A DNA stretch of 60,384 bases from Pleurocapsales cyanobacterium LEGE 06147 (GTDB taxonomy: Bacteria > Cyanobacteriota > Cyanobacteriia > Cyanobacteriales > Xenococcaceae): NCBI GenBank assembly GCA_015207585.1, contig JADEWQ010000022.1, positions 1-60,384 of the forward strand. The letters run 5' to 3'. Below, piece after piece: positions 26,539 through 36,340 of this stretch (within the stretch, counting starts at the first letter, position 1; the number at the start of each line of letters is the position of its first letter). The notes under the pieces were generated by a model, which was not told the origin of the DNA, searched no databases, and saw only the letters and a list, made by a program, of their open reading frames with translations. The position numbers and the translations under genes are program-made.

Positions 26539-28125
26539 TTAACCTGCTGTGACTTTAAGATTAGATGGCTTAGCGCGATCGCCTTGGATAACTATTCCTC
26601 GATTGTTGGCTTCTAAATGCCGCACGATTTTGTAGACGGCTTCTACTTGTTTTGATGCTCCGGCTTGTTGAGCCAAAGTCGCTAAATCGATTGGTTCTTT
26701 GGCACTGGCGATCGCTTCCATTACTTGTTTTTGCAATTCTAAAATTGAAGCAGCCGCTTTTTTGCCAGCTTCTACCCCGGGTTGATGATAAGCATTGATA
26801 TTGACGAGAGAGGCATATAGTCCCACGGCTCGCTCATAAAGAGCAATCAATGCCCCTACTGTTCGAGGATTGACCTGAGGAATGGTAATGGTAATCGAGT
26901 CGCGATGATTTTCGTAAAGTGCTTGGCGCGTTCCCTGCAAAAATCCTGATAGATAGTCTCCAGAAGTAATGCCTGGTTCTAATTCAATGGAAGTGCCTTG
27001 ACGGTCTTCTAATACCTCGATAAAGGTAGCAAAAAAATTAGCAATCCCTTCCCGCAACTGCTGGACATAAGCATGCTGGTCGGTGGAGCCTTTGTTGCCA
27101 TAGACAGCAATTCCCTGATTGACCACATTACCGTCTAAGTCTTTTTCTTTGCCGAGAGATTCCATAACTAATTGTTGCAGATAGCGGCTAAACAGCAGCA
27201 GGCTGTCTTTGTAAGGAAGGATAACCATGTCTTTTGTTCCCTTGCCATTCCCCGCACAGTACCAGCAAAAAGCCAATAATGCTGCTGGATTGTTTTTAAA
27301 ATCTCGAATGCGGGTAGCCGCATCCATTTCCTTAGCCCCCGCTAGCATGGCGCGAATGTCAATTCCCTGTAAGGCAGCGGGTAACAAACCAACAGAAGAC
27401 ATTTCTGAGGTGCGGCCCCCAACCCAGTCTTGCATCGGGAAAACTTCTAGCCAGCCTTCAGTTTTAGCTTGGCGATCTAGTTTACTTCCCGGCATGGTAG
27501 TAGCGACAGCGTGTCGAGCAAAGTTTAGCCCCTGACGTTCGTAAGCATGCTTAACTTCTTGCATCCCGTTGCGAGGTTCGGGAGTACTGCCGGATTTACT
27601 GATAACAATAACAAGAGTACTTTTGAGGCGATTGCCAATTCGAGCGAGAACGCTATCTATGCCAGCCGGGTCGCTATTGTCAATAAAATGAATCTCTAGA
27701 GGAGGAAAATCGGAGGCTAGTGCCTGGGCTACAAATTGGGGACCGAGGGCAGAACCGCCAATACCGATAGAGAGGATATCTGTAAATTTAGCAGCTTGGG
27801 GAGGCTTTAAAGTCCCTGCCAGAATTTTTTGAGCGAAAGTTTCAATCTGTGTCAGAGGTTGAAGAATCTCTTGTTTAATTTCCTCACTCGGTGCCAGATC
27901 CGGGTCGCGCAGCCAATAGTGACCGACCATACGGTTTTCATCGGGATTGGCGATCGCTCCTCGTTCCAATTCCTCCATATCTTTGAAGGCTTTATCAAAT
28001 TTGGGCTTCAGACTTTCGATCTGTTCGGGTTCAAAACGCATCCGGCTCACATCCAGATACATTTCTAAACCTTCGTGATAGTAGAGCCAGGTTTGATAGC
28101 GTTGCCAAAGTGCCGATGTATCCAT
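26539..28125 (-). CDS. pgi: glucose-6-phosphate isomerase
   Basis: 528 residues. Interconverts glucose-6-phosphate and fructose-6-phosphate (EC 5.3.1.9). The SIS-domain motifs [18 protein letters not shown] (about 118-135) and [17 protein letters not shown] (about 174-190), the [17 protein letters not shown] block and a C-terminal HQPGVEAGK block are all present. It is the cyanobacterial length. It links glycogen-derived glucose-6-phosphate to phosphoketolase and glycolysis and is transcribed in the same direction as ldh upstream and glgP downstream. Confidence 0.95.
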   Translation of the reverse strand: MDTSALWQRYQTWLYYHEGLEMYLDVSRMRFEPEQIESLKPKFDKAFKDMEELERGAIANPDENRMVGHYWLRDPDLAPSEEIKQEILQPLTQIETFAQKILAGTLKPPQAAKFTDILSIGIGGSALGPQFVAQALASDFPPLEIHFIDNSDPAGIDSVLARIGNRLKSTLVIVISKSGSTPEPRNGMQEVKHAYERQGLNFARHAVATTMPGSKLDRQAKTEGWLEVFPMQDWVGGRTSEMSSVGLLPAALQGIDIRAMLAGAKEMDAATRIRDFKNNPAALLAFCWYCAGNGKGTKDMVILPYKDSLLLFSRYLQQLVMESLGKEKDLDGNVVNQGIAVYGNKGSTDQHAYVQQLREGIANFFATFIEVLEDRQGTSIELEPGITSGDYLSGFLQGTRQALYENHRDSITITIPQVNPRTVGALIALYERAVGLYASLVNINAYHQPGVEAGKKAAASILELQKQVMEAIASAKEPIDLATLAQQAGASKQVEAVYKIVRHLEANNRGIVIQGDRAKPSNLKVTAG

Positions 28126-28225
28126 ATATTTAAAGCTTGCCTTATTACTTTCTCAAAACATATATTAATCATTAACCCTACCTGGAAGGCAAAAGAATAA
28201 TAACTAACTAAGAATTCATTAGAGA

Positions 28226-29221
28226 TTAAAGTTTTAACTCTTCAAAAACTTCCCGCAAGACTTTAGCCGAATGGAGCAATTGTTGTTGTTCTGTGTCGCT
28301 TAGGACCAGATTAACCGTTTTGAGTATGCCCGTCTCGTTAATCACTGTAGGTAAACTAAGGCAGATGTCATTAATACCATATAGCCCATTGACCAAGCTA
28401 CTCACTGTCAGAACACGCTCTTGACTGCGTAAGATAGCCTTAACAATATCAGTTGCTGCTAAACCAATCGCATAAGAGGTAGATCCTTTACGCTTAATAA
28501 TTTCATAGGCAGCATTTTTAACTCGTTCAAAAATAGTATTGAATTCCTCCCGTTCTTTAGAAGAAAGGTTTTCCCAACTAGTTTGGAGCAATTTCATGCC
28601 TGCGACATTAGCCGTACTCCAAACAGGAACTTCGCTATCTCCATGTTCTCCGATAATATAAGCATGAACGCTGCGAGGATCGGTATTTAACTCTTTCGCT
28701 AGTAAGGAACGGAATCTCGCGCTATCTAAAACTGTTCCCGAACCGATAACCCTAGAGCTGGAAAAACCGGTAATTTTCAGGGTTACATAGGTCATGATGT
28801 CAACGGGGTTGCTGACAATCAATAAAATAGCATTGGGGCAGTATTCGACCACATCTTTGAGGATGTTTTTAAAGATGGCGACATTTCTTCCTAAGAGAGC
28901 CAAACGGGTTTCTCCTGGTTTTTGAGAAGCCCCAGCAGTGATAATAACAATATCAGCATCTCGTCCTGCATCGGCTACCGTTCCGGCTTTGAGATCGGTG
29001 GGAGCGACAAAAGGCATGCCATGTAATAAGTCCATGACTTCCCCTTCGACTTTTTCTGTGGCAATATCTTGCAAGATCAGTTCGTCAAAGCAGTCTTGGA
29101 TCAGCATAGAGTATGCACAGGCCATTCCTACTTGTCCGGCTCCAATAATTACCCCTTTGCGAGGTCGAATTGAGGTAGGTTTTTGAGCATCGGGGTTGGG
29201 AGTAAAGAGTTGTTCAAACAT
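28226..29221 (-). CDS. ldh: L-lactate dehydrogenase
   Basis: 331 residues from ATG 29219-29221 (the longer TTG start is less likely). NAD(H)-dependent pyruvate-lactate interconversion (EC 1.1.1.27). Rossmann loop IIGAGQVGMACAYSML (about 25-40), Asp in LQDI (about 50), GASQKPGETRLALLGRN (about 97-113) with the mobile-loop Arg, SNPVDI (about 134) and IGEHGDSEVPVWS with the catalytic His (about 185-197). The GETRLALL loop and GASQKPG favour lactate rather than malate dehydrogenase; Q in GASQ is the LDH residue. Terminal lactate step of the fermentation island. Confidence 0.9.
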   Translation of the reverse strand: MFEQLFTPNPDAQKPTSIRPRKGVIIGAGQVGMACAYSMLIQDCFDELILQDIATEKVEGEVMDLLHGMPFVAPTDLKAGTVADAGRDADIVIITAGASQKPGETRLALLGRNVAIFKNILKDVVEYCPNAILLIVSNPVDIMTYVTLKITGFSSSRVIGSGTVLDSARFRSLLAKELNTDPRSVHAYIIGEHGDSEVPVWSTANVAGMKLLQTSWENLSSKEREEFNTIFERVKNAAYEIIKRKGSTSYAIGLAATDIVKAILRSQERVLTVSSLVNGLYGINDICLSLPTVINETGILKTVNLVLSDTEQQQLLHSAKVLREVFEELKL

Positions 29222-29374
29222 AAATCTCAACTTGTCGACTCAAAAGCTTGCGCTGGCAAAATTTAGTTTTGTTAAGCTCATCCCCTTTTCTTAGCGCGCT
29301 CTCTGCAAGCGTCCTTTGTCCTTTAAAAGCTAAGAGCTATTCTAATGATCAATAACCAAGTTTAGACAGTTTTG

Positions 29375-29725
29375 TTAATCTTCATATTTAACCGCTGTAC
29401 CACTGACAGCAACCATCAACATATTTCCGCCATCGCCTATACCAATAGTTTCGTAGTCAATATCTACGGCAATAATGGCATTTGCGCCCAAGGTTTGCGC
29501 TTGTTCGATCATCTCGCGTAGGGCAGTATCTTTTGCTTCGCGTAACGATCTTTCATAAGTAGCAGAACGTCCGCCCACAACATCGCGGATACTGGCAAAA
29601 AAATCTCTAAAGATATTTGCCCCCAAAATGGCTTCCCCACTGACAATGCCATAATGCTCGATAATTTTTTTATCTCCTATATGAGGAGCTGTTGACACAA
29701 TTATGCAATCGCTCTTTTTTCTCAT
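29375..29725 (-). CDS. YbjQ/UPF0145-family protein
   Basis: 116 residues. The typical pattern of the family is clear: IVSTAP start, [65 protein letters not shown] and MVAVSGTAV. These are pentameric, putative heavy-metal-binding proteins of unknown function. It is located just downstream (on the same strand) of the omega-RNA-like element. The start could be at the ATG 29725 or later at a shorter form; conservation starts at about residue 8. Confidence 0.85.
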   Translation of the reverse strand: MRKKSDCIIVSTAPHIGDKKIIEHYGIVSGEAILGANIFRDFFASIRDVVGGRSATYERSLREAKDTALREMIEQAQTLGANAIIAVDIDYETIGIGDGGNMLMVAVSGTAVKYED

Positions 29726-29746
29726 TCCTTATCGTTTATTCGTTCA

Positions 29747-30050
29747 GTGACGTACTACTGGGCTAAAGCCACAGTAGCTTCCTCTTTCATCTAGAAATGC
29801 CCGCTAACCGAAATTAGCTCATGGTCTTACTTCCTATCCGCAGGTTTGGCTATAAGCCCTGTACTGGCGCGAAGCTTTAGCTTCACCGAGGCTGCAGTCC
29901 CTCCGCCCGAAGGACTATATCTTTTGCGACTTCCACCTTGTCCATTGGATTTACACACCAAGAGGGTCAGAGGGTTTCAGTTTCCTAGGCTGCGGAGTGG
30001 TCTCTAAGTCCGTTTCCTCTAGCCCTAGCGGGTCAGCGACCATTTCACAC
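29747..30050 (-). ncRNA. probable HEARO/IscB-type omega RNA, standalone
   Basis: A non-coding block on the minus strand with many short hairpins. Near the 5' end is GGTCGCTGACCCGCTAGGG; in the middle AAAGATATAGTCCTTCGGG, then GAAGCTAAAGCTTC (about 29876-29889), GCTAA-TTTCG-GTTAGC (about 29802-29818) and, at the 3' end, CTACTG-tGGCTttAGCCc-AGTAG (about 29754-29780). The order and wording fit my memory of the HEARO RNA class (the omega RNA of IscB), about 300 bases. No IscB ORF follows; the YbjQ-like gene does. The guide would lie at the 5' end (about 30050-30070). I cannot run Infernal. A self-splicing intron fragment is an alternative. Confidence 0.5.
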
Positions 30051-30101
30051 TATACAACAAACAAACACTTTATTTTATGAAGATTCGGTGACTCGCTCTC
30101 A

Positions 30102-30126
30102 TCCCGTCGCCTAAAGGCAAGACGGG
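30102..30126. repeat. TCCCGTC...GACGGGA hairpin
   Basis: TCCCGTC-GCCTAAAGGC-A-GACGGGA, a nested inverted repeat just upstream (minus strand) of the omega-RNA-like element. It could be part of the mobile element or an independent repeat. Confidence 0.5.
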
Positions 30127-30235
30127 AATTCCCGCTCACACTCTTTAAACCTTTGGTATAAGTAGAAAAAGATCTTTTTTCTTTTATCCTTTTCCTTTTT
30201 TTGATAAAAACTTAAGAATTTTGCAAGAGGCAACT

Positions 30236-30322
30236 ATGAGCATTAAGCTCACAATCAAGGATTTAACTTTCAAAACAGTTTTATTAGGTATTAAGGCATT
30301 TCTAAATTTGATAGGCAAATAA
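30236..30322 (+). CDS. putative 28-residue small protein
   Basis: MSIKLTIKDLTFKTVLLGIK, then AFLNLIGK. AGAGG is 6-11 bases before the ATG, a convincing ribosome site in an otherwise empty 300-base stretch. The peptide is Lys-rich and hydrophobic, able to form an amphipathic or membrane-associated helix. No family recognised; chance ORF possible. Confidence 0.35.
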   Translation: MSIKLTIKDLTFKTVLLGIKAFLNLIGK

Positions 30323-30368
30323 TTAGCAGTGATGGGCATTATATTGCCCACCCCGCATTTAGTTTGTC

Positions 30369-30887
30369 TCAGGCTTGCTCGGCGATCGCCTCTGGAGAAA
30401 TGCCTCGACGGGAAAGAACTTCTTGCAATTGTGTTTCTTTATCCTTAGTCAGGGAAGTCCGCAGTATTTTACCGCCATAGGGAGCAACTTCTTCTAACAC
30501 CTTATCTGGTGTAACTTGACGTACCAGAATGAAGAGAGCAGAAGTTCCTGGTTGTAAGGTTTCTCCCAATTCTCGCATGAAGTCATCGTCAACCCCAATA
30601 TCACTCAAGGCTCCACCAATAGCACCGGTAGCAGCACCAACTGCAGCACCAAATAAAGGCACGAAAAACAAGGTTCCAATTAGTAATCCCCAAAATCCGC
30701 CGCTAACGGCTCCAGCTCCCGTCAAGTTGACGGCTTGCTTGAGTTGAACTTTGCCTTCTTGGTTTTTGACCACCACGGCGGCATCTTCTAGTTCGATTAG
30801 GTGTTCTTTTTGCAGTTTGGCTAAAGTCAGGCGGACTTCTTCTGCTTTGAATTGGTCATCGTAAGCGATCGCAATTAAGTCACTCAT
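30369..30887 (-). CDS. DUF1269-family membrane-associated protein
   Basis: 172 residues. N-terminal ferredoxin-like segment (residues 1-45, MSDLIAIAYDDQFKAEEVRLTLAKLQKEHLIELEDAAVVVK), a Gly/Ala-rich hydrophobic middle (about 55-95, GAGAVSGGFWGLLIGTLFFVPLFGAAVGAATGAIGGALSD) that can cross or sit in the membrane, then a second alpha/beta part (LGETLQPGTSALFILVRQ...KVLEEVAPYGGKILRTSL). This is the DUF1269 family, function unknown. Transcribed in the same direction as xfp, 60 bases downstream. Confidence 0.85.
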   Translation of the reverse strand: MSDLIAIAYDDQFKAEEVRLTLAKLQKEHLIELEDAAVVVKNQEGKVQLKQAVNLTGAGAVSGGFWGLLIGTLFFVPLFGAAVGAATGAIGGALSDIGVDDDFMRELGETLQPGTSALFILVRQVTPDKVLEEVAPYGGKILRTSLTKDKETQLQEVLSRRGISPEAIAEQA

Positions 30888-30947
30888 TTTAATTAGGATT
30901 TGGTAATGGTTAATTAGTAACTGTTCGCTGTTTAACTGGTGACTGAT

Positions 30948-33359
30948 TTAATACGGCCACTTCCAGTTGACAATTTCTGGCATATCGATGCCATATTCGT
31001 AAGCATAGTTGCTGTGCTTGATAATGGCATTTTTCATGCGCTCTCGTACGTAAGCTGCGGCAGAACCAAGCTTGGGAACGCGATCGATTACGTCGATGAC
31101 GAGATTAAAGCGATCGGTCTGGTTTTGAATAGTTAGTTCGAGAGGCGTATTGATATTGCCCTTTTCTTTGTAACCGCGCACGTGAAGATTGGGATGATTG
31201 GTGCGACGATAGGCAAGCTTATGAATTAACCAAGGATAACCGTGAAAGTTAAAAATGATTGGCTTATCCTTAGTAAATAGACTGTCAAAATCCCAATCCG
31301 AAAGTCCGTGGGGATGTTCCGTTTTCGGTTGCAATTTGAATAAGTCAACGACATTGATAAACCGAACTTTTAAATCGGGGAACTCTTCCCGCAGGATAGC
31401 AGTTGCCGCCAGAGATTCCCTAGTTGCCACATCCCCACAGCAAGCCATAACCACATCAGGAATATCCGGCTCTTTACCCTGATCGTCGTTGCTAGCCCAC
31501 TCCCAGATTCCGATACCTTTAGTGCAATGCTCGATCGCTTCCTCCATACTCAGGTATTGGAGGTGTTTTTGCTTATCGGCAACAATGACGTTAACGTAAT
31601 CCGTGCTGCGCAGGCAGTGGTCTGCAACCGAGAGTAGGCAGTTAACATCGGGAGGTAGGTAGACGCGAACTACTTCGGCACTTTTATTGGTAACTATATC
31701 GATGAAACCGGGATCTTGGTGGGAAAAGCCGTTGTGGTCTTGCCGCCAAACGGTCGAAGAAAGCAAAATGTTGAGGGAGGAAACTGGCGCACGCCAGGGA
31801 ACCTCATTCTTGCAAATATCAAGCCATTTGGCGTGCTGATTAAACATCGAATCGATTACGTGGGCAAAAGCTTCATAGGTGGCAAAGAAACCATGTCTGC
31901 CAGTCAGAAGATAACCTTCCAACCAGCCTTCTAAGGTATGTTCGCTAAGCATTTCCATGACTCGTCCGTCCGTAGCCAGCTCGCTGCCATCGGCATCTTC
32001 GGGTAAGATATCCCCCATCCAGACTTTCTTGCTAGCTTCATAAACGGCATTAAGACGGTTAGAAGCAGTTTCATCGGGACCGAACAGGCGGAAATTAGTC
32101 ATGTTCTTGCTCATGACATCCCGCAGAAAGATGCCCAGAGGTTTGGTGTTTTCCGCTTCAACTGCCCCTGGCTTGTCTACTTTAATGCCATAATCTCGAA
32201 AATCAGGCATGCGCAGTTCTTTACGCACGAAGCCACCATTAGCAATCGGATTGGCACTCATACGGTGATCGCCTTTTGGTGCCAATTCCTTTAGTTCGGG
32301 AATGAGCTTGCCATTTTTATCGAACAGTTCTTCGGGCTTATAACTTTTCATCCAGTCTTCTAGAATTTTTAGATGAGCGGGGTTATCGTGCATTCCCGAC
32401 AGCGGTACTTGGTGCGATCGCCAGAAATCTTCAGTTTTTTTCCCATCTACTTCTTGAGGTCCCGTCCATCCTTTGGGAGAACGCAGCACGATCGTGGGCC
32501 ACATCGGACGTTTAGCAACTCCTTTACTGCGAGCTTCGTTCTGAATTTCTTTAATTTCGGCTATGGCAGTTTCGAGGGTAGCTGCCATTGTCTGGTGCAT
32601 GTATTCCGGATCGGAGCCTTCAACAAAGTATGGCTTGTATCCATAACCCTTAAACAGCGACTCTAGTTCTTCGTGGCTGATTCGTGCCAGGATAGTTGGA
32701 TTAGCAATTTTATAGCCATTTAAATGTAGAATCGGTAAAACGGCACCATCGCGAATGGGATTGATAAATTTATTTGAGTGCCACGCCGTTGCTAGTGGAC
32801 CAGTTTCAGCTTCTCCGTCACCAATAACGCAGGCAACAATTAAGTCAGGATTATCAAAAGCAGCTCCATAAGCGTGGGAAAGACTGTAGCCCAATTCTCC
32901 CCCTTCATGGATAGAGCCTGGTGTTTCCGGAGTGCAGTGGCTGCCAATCCCACCGGGAAAAGAAAATTGCTTGAAGAATCGGCGCAGTCCCTCTTCATCT
33001 TCGCTCTTGTCTGGATAAATCTCGGAATAAGTTCCTTCTAGATAGACAGGAGCAAGAATGCCTGGCGCACCGTGACCTGGCCCGGTTATGTAGATTGCGT
33101 TCAGGTCGTACTTCTTAATCAGCCGATTCAGGTGGATGTAAATAAAGCTTAGACCGGGACTAGAACCCCAATGCCCCAACAAACGCTCCTTGACGTGTTC
33201 TGATTTTATAGGCTCTTTCAGTAGCGGATTCTCCCTTAGATAAATCATACCTACAGCAAGATAATTACAGGCATGCCAGTAGGCATCAATTTTGCGTAAT
33301 TCTTCAGTGGAAAGAGGTTTTTCAGCTTTTGCTGTTGTGGTAGCTGGTGCTTTAACCAT
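30948..33359 (-). CDS. xfp: phosphoketolase
   Basis: 803 residues. Thiamine-diphosphate enzyme that cleaves xylulose-5-phosphate or fructose-6-phosphate with phosphate to acetyl phosphate plus glyceraldehyde-3-phosphate or erythrose-4-phosphate (EC 4.1.2.9/4.1.2.22). Signatures: [21 protein letters not shown] (about 95-115), [28 protein letters not shown] (about 133-165), [21 protein letters not shown] (about 175-195), and [18 protein letters not shown]. The length is typical. Its acetyl phosphate feeds AckA. The 276 bases upstream are AT-rich without a supported gene. Confidence 0.97.
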   Translation of the reverse strand: MVKAPATTTAKAEKPLSTEELRKIDAYWHACNYLAVGMIYLRENPLLKEPIKSEHVKERLLGHWGSSPGLSFIYIHLNRLIKKYDLNAIYITGPGHGAPGILAPVYLEGTYSEIYPDKSEDEEGLRRFFKQFSFPGGIGSHCTPETPGSIHEGGELGYSLSHAYGAAFDNPDLIVACVIGDGEAETGPLATAWHSNKFINPIRDGAVLPILHLNGYKIANPTILARISHEELESLFKGYGYKPYFVEGSDPEYMHQTMAATLETAIAEIKEIQNEARSKGVAKRPMWPTIVLRSPKGWTGPQEVDGKKTEDFWRSHQVPLSGMHDNPAHLKILEDWMKSYKPEELFDKNGKLIPELKELAPKGDHRMSANPIANGGFVRKELRMPDFRDYGIKVDKPGAVEAENTKPLGIFLRDVMSKNMTNFRLFGPDETASNRLNAVYEASKKVWMGDILPEDADGSELATDGRVMEMLSEHTLEGWLEGYLLTGRHGFFATYEAFAHVIDSMFNQHAKWLDICKNEVPWRAPVSSLNILLSSTVWRQDHNGFSHQDPGFIDIVTNKSAEVVRVYLPPDVNCLLSVADHCLRSTDYVNVIVADKQKHLQYLSMEEAIEHCTKGIGIWEWASNDDQGKEPDIPDVVMACCGDVATRESLAATAILREEFPDLKVRFINVVDLFKLQPKTEHPHGLSDWDFDSLFTKDKPIIFNFHGYPWLIHKLAYRRTNHPNLHVRGYKEKGNINTPLELTIQNQTDRFNLVIDVIDRVPKLGSAAAYVRERMKNAIIKHSNYAYEYGIDMPEIVNWKWPY

Positions 33360-33635
33360 GATTAATTCCTGTTTTTTTATCAGTCAAATTTGAAACAGCC
33401 AATCATTTTTCAACTTTTAGGATGATCGAGTTAAATAATCGATGTTAATTCAACAAGAGATTAAGCTTTGATTAACTGTTAATAAAGATACAATCGACTG
33501 TTTAAATTTATTGTAATGATGTTTGCTTTGAACAACTATTATTTTACAGGTTAACTAAAAATATAATAGTTAAAATTTAAAATAAAAATAATATACTCAA
33601 AAAAAGTAGAAAAATAAAAATATAGCAAGTTCTCA
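33360..33635. other. AT-rich non-coding stretch upstream of xfp
   Basis: About 276 bases, very AT-rich, between xfp and the MCE gene, which is transcribed toward it. It must hold the xfp promoter, but no box stands out. No gene found. Confidence 0.4.
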
Positions 33636-34274
33636 TCAATCCAAATTATTAATCAAATCAATTTGGTTAATTTTTTTGAGTAAAACCGTAATTTCTGCCA
33701 AAGAAGTGGCAGCTTTTTGAGCGATCGCTCTAAATTTAGAGAGCGCTTCTGGGTCTTCAAAAAAATCAGACATACTTTCGAAGGAGCGAATTGTTTCTGC
33801 CATGTCTGTTGGTTCTTGACCTTGGAGACGCGAGCCATTACAAATTATAATTTTAGGATTGCAGTTAGGAGCGAGGGGTTTGGCGATCGCTTTTTGAGAA
33901 GGAAGAGACTCTAGGGGAGTAATATGAATTGAAGTCTCGCCGCTCATACCGGACTGAATCGCCTCAAATATAGAATGAGTTGGGATTAATTGCTCTGCTG
34001 ATAATATTTCTACTTCAACGGCTACTTCTTCTAGTTGCGGTTGTAAGTTAACGCTCAGTACCCGACCTACTTCGGCTCCACGATAGAAAACTTTGGTTCC
34101 TGGAGTTATCCCGCCAGCATTCGAGAAAATAACTGTAGCCTGATAACTGCGCTCTTTGAAACTAAAGTTTTGAATCCAAAGCACTAGAAAACTCAAAAGA
34201 CCTAAAGAAGCGATCAAGCCAATTGCTAGCGATCGCCGTCTTCTTTCACTGGGGTTTTGCATCTCGATCTTCAA
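33636..34274 (-). CDS. short MCE/MlaD-domain protein
   Basis: 212 residues. A single N-terminal membrane anchor (residues 14-34, SLAIGLIASLGLLSFLVLWI), then the MCE domain (about 40-125: YQATVIFSNAGGITPGTKVFYRGAEVGRVLSVNL). This is the substrate-binding domain of lipid (phospholipid) importers that work in the envelope with an ABC permease and ATPase. Usual cyanobacterial members are about 400-450 residues with a long helical C-terminal; here it stops at TGA TGA, at LINNLD, so the coiled region is mostly missing. That may be a natural short form or a truncation. No ABC partner nearby. Confidence 0.75.
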   Translation of the reverse strand: MKIEMQNPSERRRRSLAIGLIASLGLLSFLVLWIQNFSFKERSYQATVIFSNAGGITPGTKVFYRGAEVGRVLSVNLQPQLEEVAVEVEILSAEQLIPTHSIFEAIQSGMSGETSIHITPLESLPSQKAIAKPLAPNCNPKIIICNGSRLQGQEPTDMAETIRSFESMSDFFEDPEALSKFRAIAQKAATSLAEITVLLKKINQIDLINNLD

Positions 34275-34368
34275 AACTCAGATAATTAGGTGCTCAATAA
34301 CATTATGTAAACAAGCGATGAAATTGTTACACTGGGCTGGCATTTTTTGTTCCACTAGCTGAGTTCGC

Positions 34369-36087
34369 TCAATAAATTTCCGGCAATCCTTCTCTTGCTC
34401 TAAAGTTACGAATTACTCGCTCTAACTCATCAGCCGAGGAAGAGTCAATCAGATAAAGGTTAAAGGGGTCTTTACTGATATATCTTATATAAGATGACTG
34501 AAGATAAGGGCGATATTCGGGGTTATCTGCCAGATAAACCTCGAAAAATGCTAAGACTCCAGAATTACCATATTTACCAAGTAGCTCGGGCGGTGTAAAT
34601 TGCAAATTTGGTAGAGACTCAATCAATTCTCTAGTCCCGGCATCGAGTTGAGAAAAGTTAACGTGGGCTTGTCCTTCGACTAATGCCAAGTATCGATCGG
34701 AATTCTTCATCCAACTAAAAACTCGTACCTGTTCGTATACTGCGGGAGTAGCTAAATCTAGACTCCCGGCAACCAAAATAACCGGAACTCGAATTTGGCT
34801 TAACCCTTGAGGACCGAAAATACTACTAGCGACTGGGTTAATTGCCAACACTGCTTCAACTCTATCGTCTTGCAAATTGTACTCTTTTCGAGGCAGTTCC
34901 AAAGCCAGACATTGAAGTATCAAAGATAGATTCGGTGTCTCTAGGGTCGGTTGGCAGTCATGTTCGAGTTTTTCAAAATTAATCTCGGCACCTGCCAAAG
35001 CTAAAGCTGTATAACCGCCAAGGGAATGACCCATAACTCCCACTTCTTTGAGATTGAGCCGACCTTGAAACTGAGATTGATTTCGTCGTTCTAGTTCGTC
35101 TAGCACGTAACTGACATCTAGGGGACGGTCAATAAATTCGTCGATGGCAAAGAAATCGCTCGAATAACCGGCGAGCATATCTTGAAATTGTTGATAATTA
35201 CTGCCTGGATGGTCGATAAGAGCAACCACATAACCGTAGGAAGCTAGATGTTGGGCCCTTTCTTTAAAGTGTTCGGGATTGGAAGCTAAACCATGAGAGC
35301 CAACCACCACTGGTGCTTTTCCCGGTCTCCATTGCTGAGGTTGGTACAAAATTACCCTCAACTGACGTTTTTGTCCCGTTCCTGCGGGAAACTCGCGACT
35401 CTCGTCTACTAAAGTTAGAGTTTCCTTCTCGAAGCCAAATGGACCGGGTATCCTTATGTCTGGTAAGGCTGCGAAATCGATTGGTGGTTCGGTAGCGGCT
35501 TCGGCGGCTGATAACTTTGCCATTTCTGCCACCACAATATTGGTCGCTTCTATTAAAAGGTCAAATCTTCTAGCAGTCTGAATAATCAATTCGGTATTGA
35601 GCTGGATATTAGTGGGAAACTTACGTATGAAATTGAGAACAGACAAACCTTCTGGATCGGCGGCAGCTAAAATTAAAGCTCCGCGAAGCCCATAAAAACC
35701 GTTGAGACCCCCTTGAAGTTGAATGAGATTGCCGAACCTAATCAGCAACGCTTCTCCCATTAAAGTATTGAAAAAGCGATAAATTTGCACTGGATTGACA
35801 TCTGCCCGTTGAAGCAGTGCTTCGCGGAACTGAGCTTGTTCTTCTTCACTAACCTGTCCTAAATAGAAGGCTAATTCCTGGTCAATCGTGCCTTCTTTGG
35901 CAAAAGTTTCCAGAGAATCTACAGGAAGTGAAAATAAAAAAGGTCCGTATTTAAAATAAATTGTCTCGGCTGCCTTTACGGGAATAGCAGTCAAGATGGC
36001 GGAAATAATCCCCAGAGCGAGAGAGCAAAGCCAACTCCGAGAGGTAAGCCGTTGAGTTCTAATCGAGTTTTGCCAATTTGCACTCAT
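34369..36087 (-). CDS. DUF1400 + alpha/beta-hydrolase, exported
   Basis: 572 residues. A signal-type N-terminus (hydrophobic about 20-38, ending AIPVKAAE), then the DUF1400 domain (about 45-175), then an alpha/beta hydrolase from about 240: the oxyanion area GSHGLASNPEHF (about 263-274) and nucleophile elbow GHSLGG (353-358); Asp in the LDLATP segment and His in GQAHVNFSQL are candidates for the rest of the triad. The family is typically cyanobacterial and is annotated as a dienelactone hydrolase-like enzyme. The substrate is unknown. Probably periplasmic or thylakoid-lumen. Confidence 0.85.
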   Translation of the reverse strand: MSANWQNSIRTQRLTSRSWLCSLALGIISAILTAIPVKAAETIYFKYGPFLFSLPVDSLETFAKEGTIDQELAFYLGQVSEEEQAQFREALLQRADVNPVQIYRFFNTLMGEALLIRFGNLIQLQGGLNGFYGLRGALILAAADPEGLSVLNFIRKFPTNIQLNTELIIQTARRFDLLIEATNIVVAEMAKLSAAEAATEPPIDFAALPDIRIPGPFGFEKETLTLVDESREFPAGTGQKRQLRVILYQPQQWRPGKAPVVVGSHGLASNPEHFKERAQHLASYGYVVALIDHPGSNYQQFQDMLAGYSSDFFAIDEFIDRPLDVSYVLDELERRNQSQFQGRLNLKEVGVMGHSLGGYTALALAGAEINFEKLEHDCQPTLETPNLSLILQCLALELPRKEYNLQDDRVEAVLAINPVASSIFGPQGLSQIRVPVILVAGSLDLATPAVYEQVRVFSWMKNSDRYLALVEGQAHVNFSQLDAGTRELIESLPNLQFTPPELLGKYGNSGVLAFFEVYLADNPEYRPYLQSSYIRYISKDPFNLYLIDSSSADELERVIRNFRAREGLPEIY

Positions 36088-36340
36088 GCCAACGTTATGT
36101 AGAGCAAAATACTAAAATTTACTTTGCGCTCATTCGGAGATATAGCAGTACCCTTTTAGCTTAGGACATAAAACATCGGTTCAAAGGGAACGGGCAACAG
36201 AAATGTCCTAATGTTTTCTCGTAGTGCTATAGATTGTTACTATTGCCTAACTGCGGGATAATTGTAAATTTGAGATAATAAATTATTATCCGTCTCACCG
36301 CGTCTTCTTTAACTCTATCCCATCAGCAACATCCATAAAT
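36088..36340. other. non-coding stretch
   Basis: About 250 bases between the DUF1400 gene and the DUF3887 gene. No gene or clear element seen. Confidence 0.4.

Noticed and set aside
29747-30050. Group I intron or RNase P RNA as identity of the RNA-like block
   Set aside because: A few words (AAAGATATAGTCC) recall a group I intron core, but no exon pair (tRNA or coding) flanks it, and RNase P landmark sequences are missing. HEARO fits better.
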